A program made the position numbers and the translations under genes. A model generated the notes under the pieces. It was given only the letters and a program-made list of their open reading frames with translations, was not told where the DNA came from and did not search any database. Positions 1 to 8,748 of a stretch of 64,000 nt of DNA are shown piece after piece. The DNA comes from Exiguobacterium sp. FSL W8-0210 (lineage in GTDB: Bacteria > Bacillota > Bacilli > Exiguobacteriales > Exiguobacteriaceae): assembly GCF_038006045.1 (NCBI RefSeq), contig NZ_JBBOUK010000001.1, positions 1,405,001 to 1,469,000 of the forward strand. Direction: 5' to 3'. Position 1 is the stretch's first letter; every line of letters starts with the position of its first letter.

Positions 1-3
1 CAT
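1..3 (-). CDS. Start codon of a gene leaving the left edge
   Basis: Read on the minus strand, positions 3 to 1 are ATG, preceded at about 12-17 by a GGAGGT-type ribosome binding site. A leftward gene therefore starts here, divergent from the multicopper oxidase gene. Nothing of its product is in the window. Confidence 0.4.
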
Positions 4-190
4 AAAAATTACCTCCAATTGTTTTTTTATGCTTTCCATAGACTCTATCACATAAATTTGCAGAAACATTGCAGAGAGCAGAAAAGTAACACATTGAAAA
101 AAACTATAAAATTCATGGGTGGAAAGACATATTTTTTTCACAATCATTCTTTAAGTTAAAGATAATAATTAATTGAAGGGAATGATCCAT

Positions 191-1705
191 GTGAAGAAAA
201 GATGGTTAATCGCAACTATCGGTATCTTTACTCTCATGATTATAGTGGGCGGTTCGTATTTACTTTTTATCCGAGGTACTATGCCAAATAACAAACAGCA
301 CATGAAATCTATGATGAATGGAGGGAACACTACTACAAATCAGACTATGATGGAAGGTATGGGACATGGCGCGAGTGTCGATTTAAAATCAACTGAAGAA
401 AAAGAGCGACGATTGAACATCCCTAAGATGCTAAAATCCGATCGTGAAACCAAGAATTCCATTCAATACACGATTGTCGCTAAACAAGGGGAGACACAGT
501 TCTTCCGAGATAGTAAAAAAACTGAAACTCTAGGATATAACGGAAATTATTTAGGTCCTGTAGTGGAATTGAAAAAAGGAAAAATGGTAACAATCCGTAC
601 GGTGAATCGCTTATCAGAAGCGACTACATTCCATTGGCACGGTCTTGTTGTACCATCATCCGTAGATGGCGGACCACATCAGGTCGTGAAAGCTGGTGAA
701 ACGAAGGTAGTAAAGTTTAAAGTGAAGCAAGATGAATCGACATTGTGGTTTCATCCACATCCAATGGGGAAAACTGCTGAACAAGTTTACAAGGGGTTAG
801 CAGGATTGTTGTACGTAAAAGATGAAAAAACTAAAGAGACGATGCTACCTCAAAAATATGGTGAAAATGATATTCCATTAATTCTTCAAGATCGAAAAGT
901 TAAAAACAGGAATGTCCTTGGATATGCTGATGTAGAAAAAACAGATGGGGCTTTAGGCGATACCCTCCTCGTAAACGGTACGATTAATCCATATTTCAAC
1001 GTAAAATATTCGCAACTTAGAGTCAGATTGATAAATGGCTCCAATGCACGTAACTACGTAGTGAAGCTATCTGACGGTTCATCCTTTAAAAAAATTGCTG
1101 ATGATGGTGGTTACATCTCAAAACCGAAAAACGTAAAGAAAATTGAATTAAGTCCAGGCGAACGTATAGAGGTATTGGTAGACTTTTCAAAAAGAAAAAT
1201 TGGTGAGACTGTTTCATTTGAGACGAATGGAGTAAGGGTCGTTAACTTCAAGCTGAAGGATAAACAAGGGACGAACCTAAGTGCATTGGCGCCGAAAAGT
1301 GGATATGAAAGGCCGCTAAAGACCTTGTCTACAGTGAATCAAAAGTTAACTCTTTTCGGGATGGGCAAAAATGTTGAAATCAATGGGAAAAAGTTTGATG
1401 AGAAGAGAATCGATATTAAAGCGAAACAAGGAGAAACCGAAATTTGGGAGGTCTATAATAAAAAAGACATGATGGGTGGAATGACTCATCCCTTCCACAT
1501 TCATGGAGTCCAATTCAAAGTATTAGAGCGAAACGGACAGAAACTGGATAATCAAGAAGCAGGTCTAAAAGACACTATCGCTATAAAACCAGATGAACGA
1601 GTTAAGATTCAGATGACTTTCAAGGAAAAAGGGGTATTCATGTACCATTGCCATATCCTTGAACATGAAGAGAACGGAATGATGGGTCAGTTGAAAGTGG
1701 ACTAA
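191..1705 (+). CDS. Multicopper oxidase, copper resistance, membrane-anchored
   Basis: Cupredoxin-fold multicopper oxidase, probably oxidising Cu(I) to Cu(II) outside the membrane. With the GTG start at 191 (9 nt after GAAGGGA) it has 504 residues; ATG at 182 is the alternative but sits on the ribosome binding site. An N-terminal hydrophobic segment (about residues 4-27) is followed by a Met/His-rich stretch that could collect copper. All four copper-ligand motifs are visible: HWHG at 148-151, HPHP at 188-191, HPFHIHG from 433 and HCHILEH from 486, the last giving the type 1 Cys487. It heads the copper cluster with the Cys-rich protein 91 bp downstream. Family assignment is firm; cuprous oxidase activity is inferred from context. 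Confidence 0.93.
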   Translation: MKKRWLIATIGIFTLMIIVGGSYLLFIRGTMPNNKQHMKSMMNGGNTTTNQTMMEGMGHGASVDLKSTEEKERRLNIPKMLKSDRETKNSIQYTIVAKQGETQFFRDSKKTETLGYNGNYLGPVVELKKGKMVTIRTVNRLSEATTFHWHGLVVPSSVDGGPHQVVKAGETKVVKFKVKQDESTLWFHPHPMGKTAEQVYKGLAGLLYVKDEKTKETMLPQKYGENDIPLILQDRKVKNRNVLGYADVEKTDGALGDTLLVNGTINPYFNVKYSQLRVRLINGSNARNYVVKLSDGSSFKKIADDGGYISKPKNVKKIELSPGERIEVLVDFSKRKIGETVSFETNGVRVVNFKLKDKQGTNLSALAPKSGYERPLKTLSTVNQKLTLFGMGKNVEINGKKFDEKRIDIKAKQGETEIWEVYNKKDMMGGMTHPFHIHGVQFKVLERNGQKLDNQEAGLKDTIAIKPDERVKIQMTFKEKGVFMYHCHILEHEENGMMGQLKVD

Positions 1706-1796
1706 AAAATAGGTGAATGTTTTCATCTTTTCTTCACAAACTAAGGAAATAGACTTTGTGTAAGTCAAAAAAGACGGAAAATGGAGGTATTTTAGA

Positions 1797-2123
1797 ATGA
1801 ATACTGGACAACAAGAAATCTTAGGTGCCCTACACAACTGTATAGTGACTTGTAATGAATGCTTTGATGCGTGTTTGAGTGAACATCATGTTTCTTCGAT
1901 GGCAGAGTGTATACGTCTAGACAGAGATTGTTCTGAAATTTGTAGTCTTTTAGTACAAGCTATTTCTCGAAACAGCAGCAATATTGATGTTCTTGCAAGA
2001 AGCTGTGTTGAAATTTGTGAAAGATGTGCCGACGAATGTTCGAAACATGATCATGATCATTGTAAAAAGTGCGCTGAGGCCTGTAATGAATGTGCAAAAG
2101 TCTGTCGTAAATTAATTGCTTAA
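1797..2123 (+). CDS. Four-helix-bundle Cys-rich copper-binding protein (DUF326/Csp-like)
   Basis: Small 108-residue protein of the DUF326 four-helix-bundle family, related to bacterial copper storage proteins that line a helix bundle with thiolates and hold Cu(I). About fourteen cysteines occur in CxxC and CxxxC spacing along predicted helices, including motifs CNEC, CERC, CKKC and CNEC, plus a HDHDH stretch near the C-terminus. There is no signal peptide, so it should be cytosolic. A ribosome binding site (GGAGG) lies 8-12 nt before the ATG. Placement between the oxidase and the response regulator supports copper buffering. Confidence 0.88.
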   Translation: MNTGQQEILGALHNCIVTCNECFDACLSEHHVSSMAECIRLDRDCSEICSLLVQAISRNSSNIDVLARSCVEICERCADECSKHDHDHCKKCAEACNECAKVCRKLIA

Positions 2124-2139
2124 AGCGAAGTGTTAAAAA

Positions 2140-2204
2140 TGAAGGAGCATCTATGTCGCCATGCCGAAAAAGGTATGAGCTAAAAAGCTGATGCTCTTTC
2201 ATTT
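2140..2204 (+). terminator. Long inverted repeat after the Cys-rich copper protein
   Basis: Arms at 2140-2151 and 2190-2201 (TGAAGGAGCATC against GATGCTCTTTCA, one mismatch) enclose a 38-nt loop that can itself fold, followed by TTT. It could be a terminator or a structured 3' end. The roughly 230 bp from here to the response regulator hold no gene that I can see. Confidence 0.45.
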
Positions 2205-2442
2205 ATAAGCACTAAGATACTTAGTTATGAAAAAGTTCATAACCCTTATAGACCAGTAGTATGGTGAGAGAAAATAAGGATACATAGAGGATAACGATCA
2301 AACTCTTCATAAACACTTTCATGAAAATCAACTCCATTCTATAGGTTGAATTGATTATATAGAAAGTTCGTGAAATTTATGAGGAAATAGACTAACAATC
2401 ATTTATTATTAAAAAATTTTAATGTAAGAGGTGGTGACTAGG

Positions 2443-3123
2443 ATGGATAAAATATTAATTGTTGATGATGAAATAAGAATGAGGCAATTATTAAGACTCT
2501 ATCTAGAACCAATAGGATATGAATGTAGTATGGCGAATGATGGGATCGAAGCTTTAGAGAAAGTGAAAAAAGAAACCTTCGATTTGATTTTATTGGATGT
2601 AATGATGCCAATGTACGATGGATTCGAAGTATGTAAGAAAATAACGGATTCTCACCCGGAAGTCCCTATCATCATGATAACGGCTCTAAATGATGCTGAA
2701 TCCATCGTCAAAGGACTAAATGCTGGAGCTACAGATTATGTCACAAAGCCGTTTAACGGGGACGTACTTTTAGCAAGAGTTCGGTCTGTCATGAGAAGGA
2801 AAGCAAAAGAACCCGTTATCTACCACGGACTTACGTTCGATGAGAGCAACAATTTAATTTTACTAGATGGCAAGTCGATTGACTTTACACCAAAAGCACA
2901 TGCATTACTGCGACTATTCCTTCAACATCCTGGAAGGCTGTTCAACAGACTAGAGCTTTATGAATTCGTTTGGTCTTATACGTCAGAATCGGATCCGAGG
3001 ACAGTTGATTCTCATATTAAGATGATTAGAGAAAAGTTAAGAGAGTTAGATTACCCGATCGATAGGCATCTGAAAACAATTTGGGGGAGAGGATATCGTT
3101 GGAGTGAGGATGAAACGAAATGA
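2443..3123 (+). CDS. OmpR/PhoB-family response regulator, orphan
   Basis: 226-residue two-domain response regulator. Receiver domain: acidic pair D8-D9, phospho-acceptor D52 in LLDVMMP, T80 and K102 (VTKPF). A C-terminal winged-helix DNA-binding domain of the OmpR type follows, with the late GRGYRW wing. Start chosen at ATG 2443, about 10 nt after AGAGG; GTG codons just upstream would overlap that site. Copper loci normally pair such a regulator with a membrane histidine kinase, but a terminator follows at once and no kinase occurs anywhere in the window. It may regulate the island together with a kinase encoded elsewhere. That target is inference. Confidence 0.9.
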   Translation: MDKILIVDDEIRMRQLLRLYLEPIGYECSMANDGIEALEKVKKETFDLILLDVMMPMYDGFEVCKKITDSHPEVPIIMITALNDAESIVKGLNAGATDYVTKPFNGDVLLARVRSVMRRKAKEPVIYHGLTFDESNNLILLDGKSIDFTPKAHALLRLFLQHPGRLFNRLELYEFVWSYTSESDPRTVDSHIKMIREKLRELDYPIDRHLKTIWGRGYRWSEDETK

Positions 3124-3151
3124 CACTCTTGCTATAGGAGCAAAAGTGTCA
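3121..3151. terminator. Bidirectional terminator
   Basis: TGACACT (3121-3127) pairs with AGTGTCA (3145-3151), and TGCT pairs with AGCA inside. It lies between the converging ends of the response regulator and the PCYCGC lipoprotein genes. Confidence 0.65.
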
Positions 3152-3160
3152 TCATAAAAA

Positions 3161-3664
3161 TCATAAGGGAGTCGGTGTCGGCTTCGAGTATCCATCTTTA
3201 TATGAAGAATCGATTGCAGAACGAATATCTTTAACCGATTCTCCGTCCCGTTGCTTCAAAATAGACTTTACAGCAATCTCGAGACAGGTGCTGCATGTCG
3301 TTCCGTGACTTGTCCATTTCACCGATCCATTCGTCGCGTTTTCTTCTATAAAGCAATCATAATTATTTTTATGATTGACTGTTTCACCGCAACCGCAATA
3401 GCAAGGTATTTTCTCTAGTAGTTTACGATTTTTCCCTACAGCTTGATAAACATTTCGTACATCTTCAGGTTGAGTTTTTAAAAACGTAGGAAGTATCAAC
3501 GATGATGATGTTTCTTCAATCTTGTCATCGCTCATATGTTTCGCATGATCTACCTCCTTTGAATGATTGGGAGTAGAAGACTTCATCGGGGATTGAGCAC
3601 AGCCGACCGCAATCAGGGATAGGCTAATAAGACTTACGCTTTTTAAGAGTATGTTAAGTTTCAC
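3161..3664 (-). CDS. PCYCGC-motif lipoprotein
   Basis: 167-residue lipoprotein of the PCYCGC-motif family often found with copper or mercury resistance genes in Bacillota. The signal peptide ends in the lipobox AVGC (Cys22), giving an anchored extracellular protein. The family motif PCYCGCGE sits near residue 88, followed by a CFIEE segment and a second Cys pair (TTCSTC), so several thiols are available for metal binding. A His/Met-containing linker follows the lipid anchor. The role is probably extracytoplasmic copper binding or delivery; the biochemical function of the family is not established. Confidence 0.87.
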   Translation of the reverse strand: MKLNILLKSVSLISLSLIAVGCAQSPMKSSTPNHSKEVDHAKHMSDDKIEETSSSLILPTFLKTQPEDVRNVYQAVGKNRKLLEKIPCYCGCGETVNHKNNYDCFIEENATNGSVKWTSHGTTCSTCLEIAVKSILKQRDGESVKDIRSAIDSSYKDGYSKPTPTPL

Positions 3665-4096
3665 GATTGGATTCTCCTTAGAGATAATTTTGTAGGTGCA
3701 TAAAACAAAGCTTTTTAATTGCGTTTTTTGTATTAGCTCATTTGTCTGTTCACGATAGTACCTATTCGTTCATTTGACCATAGTCTTCATTAGTTCAGTT
3801 AATTCATGAATTGTCATCAATCATTTGATGTCTACCTCGAACTTGTCCTTTAATTCTTTTTAAAGTTTCAGTACTTGTGATTTTGGCGCTAAATAGTCCT
3901 ATTCAAACAAATGGTCTCATTTTTTAAAATATATCCTATACTTGTATGATAATTTTTATTTTTTAGTGTGTCAAAATACATTTTATATTTATATATATAA
4001 GTTTAACTGGAAGTAAAAACGAGATGTAGCTCTATATAGTCATGATCTCTCTATATACACCATACAGGTGTATAATACGTAAAAGGAGGTTTTCTT
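3665..4096. other. Intergenic divergent control region of the copper island
   Basis: About 430 bp, strongly AT-rich, between the PCYCGC lipoprotein gene and the CopB gene. I see no credible ORF. It must hold both divergent promoters; the only clear site is the dyad at 4054-4074. Confidence 0.5.
4054..4074 (+). promoter_or_regulatory. Cop-box-like operator before copB
   Basis: TATACACC (4054-4061) and GGTGTATA (4067-4074) form an inverted repeat. Within it TACAGGTGTA (4063-4072) matches the TACANNTGTA cop box recognised by CopY-type repressors. A TATAAT at 4071-4076 overlaps the right half and could be the -10 of the copB promoter, which suits repression by occlusion. No CopY or CsoR gene is in the window. 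Confidence 0.6.
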
Positions 4097-6103
4097 ATGG
4101 ATCACCATATCCATCACGAACATACTCATCATGAAGACCAACAAATGAGTGCTTCACATCATGAACATGAAGGAATGATCGGAGACTTCAAGAAAAGATT
4201 TCTCGTATCGTTAATGTTGACCATTCCAATCCTGCTACTTTCCAAAATGATTCAAGAATGGTCGGGTATCAACATTAGCTTTCCATATGACGACGTTGTT
4301 TTGCTTTTGCTATCCACAATTGTCTACTTCTACGGTGGATGGCCGTTCTTAAAAGGTAGCTTAGACGAAATGAAACAAAAAAATCCGGGGATGATGATGT
4401 TGATCGCTTTAGCGATTAGTGTTGCATACTTTTATAGTGTGGGCATCATCTTAGGTCTAGGAGAGGGACATGACTTTTTCTGGGAGTTAGCAACGCTCAT
4501 AGATATTATGCTTTTAGGACATTGGATTGAAATGAAGTCAATCATGGGCGCGTCTAACGCGCTACAAGAATTAGTCAAATTGTTACCCAGTATTGCGCAT
4601 CGAATTGATGATGAAAAAATAGAAGATATTGCGGTGTCGGAATTACAGACTGGTGACGTGATTCTGATCAAACCTGGGGAGCAAGTTCCAGTTGACGGTA
4701 AGATAATAAAAGGAGCAACAACAGTTGATGAATCGATGCTAACAGGTGAATCTCTTCCCATCGAAAAGAAAATGGACGACAACGTAATTGCTGGCTCCAT
4801 TAATCAAGAAGGAAGCTTGACTGTTGAAACGAAAAATACAGGTGAAGGCACGTATTTATCGAAAGTGATCGAATTAGTCAGCGAAGCGCAGGCATCTAAA
4901 TCTAAAACACAAAATTTAGCGAATCGTGCAGCAAAAATTCTCTTCTATGTCGCTGTTTTTGCCGGTGTGTTGACATTTATCATTTGGCTTGCATTAGGAT
5001 ATCCGCTCAGCATTGCTATCGAACGTATGGTGACTGTCATGGTTATTTCGTGTCCCCATGCACTAGGACTTGCAGCGCCATTGGTCGTCTCTGTCTCGAC
5101 GGCGCTGTCTGCTAAGAAAGGTTTATTGATTCGAAATAGGACGCAGTTTGAAGAGGCACGGAAATTAGACGCCATTATTTTTGATAAGACAGGTACTTTG
5201 ACGCAAGGTAATTTTGGTGTGACGGATTTGATGCCGGTTGATGAAATTTCCTCAAACGAACTACTTCGTCTAGCAGCGGGAGTCGAACGTTCATCACAAC
5301 ATCCTCTTGCTAAAGGTGTAGTAAAAAGAGCAGAAGAGCTACAACTATCACTTCCATCGATTGAAGATTTTATGTCTATTACAGGAGTCGGATTGGAAGG
5401 GAAAGTAGAGGGTACGTTAATTCGTGTAGTGAGTCCTCGATATATTCGTCAAGAAAAAATAACGGTTGATGAGCTCGCTTTTGAAAAATTATCTGAAGAA
5501 GGAAAGACTGTCATATTTGTATTGAAAAACAAGCAATTACTAGGAATGATTGCACTTGCTGATTTAGTAAGAGAAGAAGCGAAAGAGACTGTGACTGCTC
5601 TTAAAAATAAAGGCATAAATTCAATCATGCTCACTGGTGACAATAAAAAGGTTGCACATTGGGTTGCCAAACAGTTGGGTATTGACGAAGTTCATGCAGA
5701 AGTTTTACCTGATGATAAATCAAGACAAGTAAAGAACATTCAATTGGAAGGTAGGAAAGTAGCCATGGTGGGTGATGGCATTAATGATGCACCCGCACTG
5801 GCACAAGCTGACGTAGGGATTGCGATTGGTAGTGGAACCGACGTGGCAGTCGAAACCGCTGATATCGTACTGGTCAGAAGTAATCCGAAAGATGTTCTCT
5901 CTATCCTTGAACTTTCCCGAAGCACTTATAACAAAATGATTCAAAACCTATGGTGGGCAGCTGGTTATAATATTATAACAATACCACTAGCAGCCGGCGT
6001 TCTAGCTCCCTATGGTGTGATCTTATCCCCAGCCATTGGGGCAGTACTAATGAGTCTTAGCACCGTCATTGTTGCTGTAAATGCTAGAACGTTAAAAATA
6101 TGA
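4097..6103 (+). CDS. copB: CopB-type (P1B-3) heavy-metal transporting ATPase
   Basis: 668-residue P-type ATPase that exports copper across the membrane. The N-terminus is a His-rich tail, not a CxxC metal-binding domain. The transmembrane metal site is CPH (C319-P320-H321), diagnostic of the CopB subgroup, where CopA would have CPC. Visible catalytic landmarks: TGES at 216-219, phosphorylated D363 in DKTGT, the HP pair at 402-403, and GDGIND from 559. Length and membrane layout are normal and the protein looks intact. A ribosome binding site (AAAGGAGG) lies before the ATG, and a cop-box-like operator is 23 bp upstream. Copper or silver as substrate is inferred from the CPH motif and the neighbours. 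Confidence 0.95.
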   Translation: MDHHIHHEHTHHEDQQMSASHHEHEGMIGDFKKRFLVSLMLTIPILLLSKMIQEWSGINISFPYDDVVLLLLSTIVYFYGGWPFLKGSLDEMKQKNPGMMMLIALAISVAYFYSVGIILGLGEGHDFFWELATLIDIMLLGHWIEMKSIMGASNALQELVKLLPSIAHRIDDEKIEDIAVSELQTGDVILIKPGEQVPVDGKIIKGATTVDESMLTGESLPIEKKMDDNVIAGSINQEGSLTVETKNTGEGTYLSKVIELVSEAQASKSKTQNLANRAAKILFYVAVFAGVLTFIIWLALGYPLSIAIERMVTVMVISCPHALGLAAPLVVSVSTALSAKKGLLIRNRTQFEEARKLDAIIFDKTGTLTQGNFGVTDLMPVDEISSNELLRLAAGVERSSQHPLAKGVVKRAEELQLSLPSIEDFMSITGVGLEGKVEGTLIRVVSPRYIRQEKITVDELAFEKLSEEGKTVIFVLKNKQLLGMIALADLVREEAKETVTALKNKGINSIMLTGDNKKVAHWVAKQLGIDEVHAEVLPDDKSRQVKNIQLEGRKVAMVGDGINDAPALAQADVGIAIGSGTDVAVETADIVLVRSNPKDVLSILELSRSTYNKMIQNLWWAAGYNIITIPLAAGVLAPYGVILSPAIGAVLMSLSTVIVAVNARTLKI

Positions 6104-6152
6104 AATCATTTGAAGTGATTTCAGAACTTATTAGTAGCCAAGCACTGGATTT

Positions 6153-6205
6153 AATCGCGTGTAAAAAGTCTATGAGTATTCGAAGACTTTTTACACGCGA
6201 TTTTA
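6153..6205 (+). terminator. Strong terminator after copB
   Basis: A perfect 19-bp inverted repeat, 6153-6171 against 6184-6202, with a 12-nt loop and a following T-rich run. It closes the copper island. Confidence 0.8.
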
Positions 6206-6334
6206 ATTTTATTAGAATATATGATGATGATTTATATAAAGAACAAATTTTTATTGCAATCATTATATAAAACGGTCGTTAAACAGACATATTCAAAAAC
6301 TCATATGCTTACTTGTATATGAGCAATAGATGCC

Positions 6335-6604
6335 TTATTTATAAATGTCACGACGATGACCGATTTCAAGAATTAAGATCACGACTTTTTCATCCTGGAT
6401 GTCAGCAATCAGACGATAGTCACCGATGCGATACCGCCATTCACCAGAACGATTCGAGACCAGTCCTTTCCCATGACGACGCGGATCATCCGTCCCGACC
6501 AGATTCTTCTTGATCCAGGACATGATGATCCGCGCTTGTTGTGGGTCCATCTTCTTGAGAGACTTTTGAGCTCCGCGCTCAAACTCTACCGAATATGCCG
6601 TCAT
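6335..6604 (-). CDS. RelE/ParE-family toxin
   Basis: 89-residue toxin of the RelE superfamily, predicted to cleave mRNA on the ribosome. Typical landmarks are the N-terminal YSVEFERGAQKSLKKM segment, the LVSNRSGEWRYRIGDYRLI core with basic residues, and the final GHRRDIY. The start codon overlaps the end of the antitoxin gene by 4 nt, so translation is coupled. Intact and full length for the family. A ParE-like gyrase target cannot be excluded from sequence alone. Confidence 0.87.
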   Translation of the reverse strand: MTAYSVEFERGAQKSLKKMDPQQARIIMSWIKKNLVGTDDPRRHGKGLVSNRSGEWRYRIGDYRLIADIQDEKVVILILEIGHRRDIYK

Positions 6605-6825
6605 TCTAAATCAAGTTCCTTCATCATGTCGTCGAAAGATATCGCTTCTGATTTTTTACGGTGTGCTGCCATGGAATCATGATAGAGTTGCAAATCGATT
6701 TCGTCTTCGATACGGTCGAGGAAGGCATCGCGAACGAGTGTAGAAATCGTGATGTTCTTTGCCTTCGCATATTCCTTGATAAGTCGTGTATCCTGATCAT
6801 CCAGACGTACGGAAATGGTACTCAT
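6601..6825 (-). CDS. RelB-type ribbon-helix-helix antitoxin
   Basis: 74-residue antitoxin. The N-terminal half (STISVRLDDQDTRLIKEYAKAKNITISTLVRDAFLDRIEDE) is a ribbon-helix-helix DNA-binding domain; the acidic C-terminal half should wrap the toxin. ATG at 6825 is preferred because GGGAGCTGA lies at the correct distance and the domain begins there; an upstream start in frame would run through the operator repeats. It should repress its own operon through those repeats. Confidence 0.85.
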   Translation of the reverse strand: MSTISVRLDDQDTRLIKEYAKAKNITISTLVRDAFLDRIEDEIDLQLYHDSMAAHRKKSEAISFDDMMKELDLE

Positions 6826-6840
6826 GATTATCAGCTCCCT

Positions 6841-6870
6841 TGTAATACATTGTAATACATTGTAATACAT
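6841..6870 (-). repeat. Three tandem 10-bp operator repeats upstream of the toxin-antitoxin operon
   Basis: TGTAATACAT occurs three times in perfect tandem, 15 bp upstream of the antitoxin start. Each unit is nearly palindromic (ATGTA/TACAT) and the period is one helical turn, which suits cooperative binding of ribbon-helix-helix dimers on one face of the DNA. Confidence 0.65.
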
Positions 6871-7155
6871 ATTAAGCTTTTAGTACATAGGATTGGGCGA
6901 TAATCCTAAATAAAGATTCTTTGAAGTGCTAAAATTCGACTTGTAAATATCCTAGATGAGTACGATTGAATCTAAAAAAGTGAATGAAATTATATTCAAA
7001 TTAAAGTAAACATAGTCATTCCTCTTCAATTTGACCATGTTTAGGAAGGTGATGATCATGATAATTCCTTACATTCTCCTCGTTTGCGAAAACCGGATAT
7101 GCATCCAAATGCTGCCCGTATCGGTTACAAGAAAACAAAAAGTGTTTTAAATTGA

Positions 7156-7305
7156 AGAAAGATCAAGGTACAGATCTGTTTAAGCATCTGTATTATTTTG
7201 TCGATTGGCGTCATCCTATTTTGTTCATTGACTGTCAGACACTATGGTTACGTCTGTGTCTTAAGTGGTCTGTTTATACTATACGCGGTCAGCACAACAT
7301 GGTGA
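7156..7305 (+). pseudogene. Remnant of a small membrane protein
   Basis: An open frame of about 50 codons without a usable start encodes two hydrophobic segments ending at TGA 7303-7305. It probably is the truncated end of a membrane protein gene. The rest of the roughly 520 bp between the antitoxin and position 7349 shows no recognisable gene. Confidence 0.3.
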
Positions 7306-7348
7306 GATCTAGAAAAAGTTAGAAAGCAAGTTAATGGGAGCTCAAATC

Positions 7349-7993
7349 ATGATTCAATTAGTCAAACAAGTCGACGATCATGTGTATCACATCGTCTTTC
7401 ACCAAGAAGGGCGTACTTTATTCTGCCGGGAAGGAATTGCCCGAAAAGAGCAGGCGATTGATAGCGAGGACATGATGGAAACGAATGAGGAGTCCGCGAC
7501 GAAGCGGATCGTCTTCAAAAGTCCCTTGCGCGCGTATCGTCAGAAAAAAGCATGGGTACGTGAAAAATTAGACGATGGATACATACGATCACCTTTTGCT
7601 CTGTCTGAAGTGATGGATTTTCGTTCAGATCGACGGATCATAAAGTTGCGCATTTTAAGCGCTTTACTCGTCCTATTGAGTGGATTACTGACGCTGACCG
7701 ATATCTTACCGATTCCGGGATACATAACACTCGTCGTTCTGATGCTTTTCTGGCCGATGCATCTCGAAGGGAAATCCGCGCATGTTCGCATGTATCGATG
7801 GTCAGGAGCACTTTTCATGTTCGCATTAGCCGGCTCATCGAAAAACTATTTATCACCGATCAATCTCTCGATTAACGGAGCAGTCTGTCTCGTTTCAGGG
7901 TTCATTCTCCTGTTGTATGCGTCAGAACAATTACAGGAACTTGCGACGAAAGGAATCATATATCATGACGAATCAAAAAGCCAAGGTGATTGA
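7349..7993 (+). CDS. Hypothetical membrane protein
   Basis: 214-residue protein that I do not recognise. A cytosolic N-terminal part of about 100 residues carries the phrase GRTLF and precedes four hydrophobic segments (starting near IKLRILSALLVLLSG). The start at ATG 7349 is 8 nt after GGGAG. It overlaps the next gene by 29 nt, and that gene's product resembles it: both begin with a short beta-rich part containing GRTL(F/Y), then a basic amphipathic stretch, then a membrane block. The pair is probably a tandem duplication working as one unit. Confidence 0.6.
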   Translation: MIQLVKQVDDHVYHIVFHQEGRTLFCREGIARKEQAIDSEDMMETNEESATKRIVFKSPLRAYRQKKAWVREKLDDGYIRSPFALSEVMDFRSDRRIIKLRILSALLVLLSGLLTLTDILPIPGYITLVVLMLFWPMHLEGKSAHVRMYRWSGALFMFALAGSSKNYLSPINLSINGAVCLVSGFILLLYASEQLQELATKGIIYHDESKSQGD

Positions 7994-8648
7994 ACTCAAA
8001 CGCGACAATGGTCAAACGACCGATTACTGGGTCAGTTACTGGATGGGGCGTACGCTCTATCAGGTATCCGTGCAAGAACAAGCGGATGGTCAAACGGATG
8101 AAGGGGAGGTTGTCAAAGAACGTTTTCCGTTCTATTTCGGAATGAAAAAGCGGATGCTCGAGTTAGCAGAAGAGAAAGAAGCACTTGGTTTTAGACCGTT
8201 GACCGAAGAGGAAAAAGCAACGCCTGTCATCGAGGAAGAAGAACCGACGCTCGATCCTGCTTTCTTTAAGCCAGCTATTCGTTATGCCTGGTGGATGCTT
8301 GGTCTTGGAATCCTCCTGTTTCTCCTGCCTTCACCGATCCTAAACGGACTCGCGTTCGGACTCGGCTTATTCGTCTGGTATGAGACGTTTGGACAAGCCG
8401 GAATACCGCGCAACTATCAGAGATATTTCCACGGGATGCTCGCGGGATTGACGATTTTACAGGTTTTATCTGCGATTGAGTTGGAACGATTTGCTCAACC
8501 GTATTATGCGACGATCTGTGTGATATCAGCAATTGTGTTGGTTCTTCTAGTCGTACAGCACCGATTGAAAGAAACCGATCAAATCGGTCAGGAGGAAAGT
8601 ATTCGGGTTAGGAAAATAAAGGACTATCCGGATGACTTAGATCTTTAA
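7965..8648 (+). CDS. Hypothetical membrane protein, paralogue of the preceding gene
   Basis: 227-residue protein of unknown function. N-terminal soluble part with GRTLYQVSV, an acidic EEEEP linker near residue 87, then four hydrophobic segments. ATG 7965 was preferred over the upstream in-frame start because AAAGGA lies at a correct distance. Translationally coupled to the preceding gene by a 29-nt overlap. Confidence 0.6.
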   Translation: MTNQKAKVIELKRDNGQTTDYWVSYWMGRTLYQVSVQEQADGQTDEGEVVKERFPFYFGMKKRMLELAEEKEALGFRPLTEEEKATPVIEEEEPTLDPAFFKPAIRYAWWMLGLGILLFLLPSPILNGLAFGLGLFVWYETFGQAGIPRNYQRYFHGMLAGLTILQVLSAIELERFAQPYYATICVISAIVLVLLVVQHRLKETDQIGQEESIRVRKIKDYPDDLDL

Positions 8649-8748
8649 AAACTCATTTGCTCAACTTTCGGAAGTCTGGAACACTTCAGGATACTGTAAA
8701 ATATAGGCATCACTTAAATCATTTTAGTCAGTCTATTGTAAGAAACAT

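Noticed and set aside
6313-6682. Rightward ORFs over the toxin-antitoxin genes
   Set aside because: They lie opposite well-recognised RelE and RelB genes and have no ribosome binding site.
6841-6870. Tandem 10-bp repeats as origin iterons
   Set aside because: Only three units, directly before an antitoxin gene, and no initiator gene or AT-rich unwinding arrangement around them.
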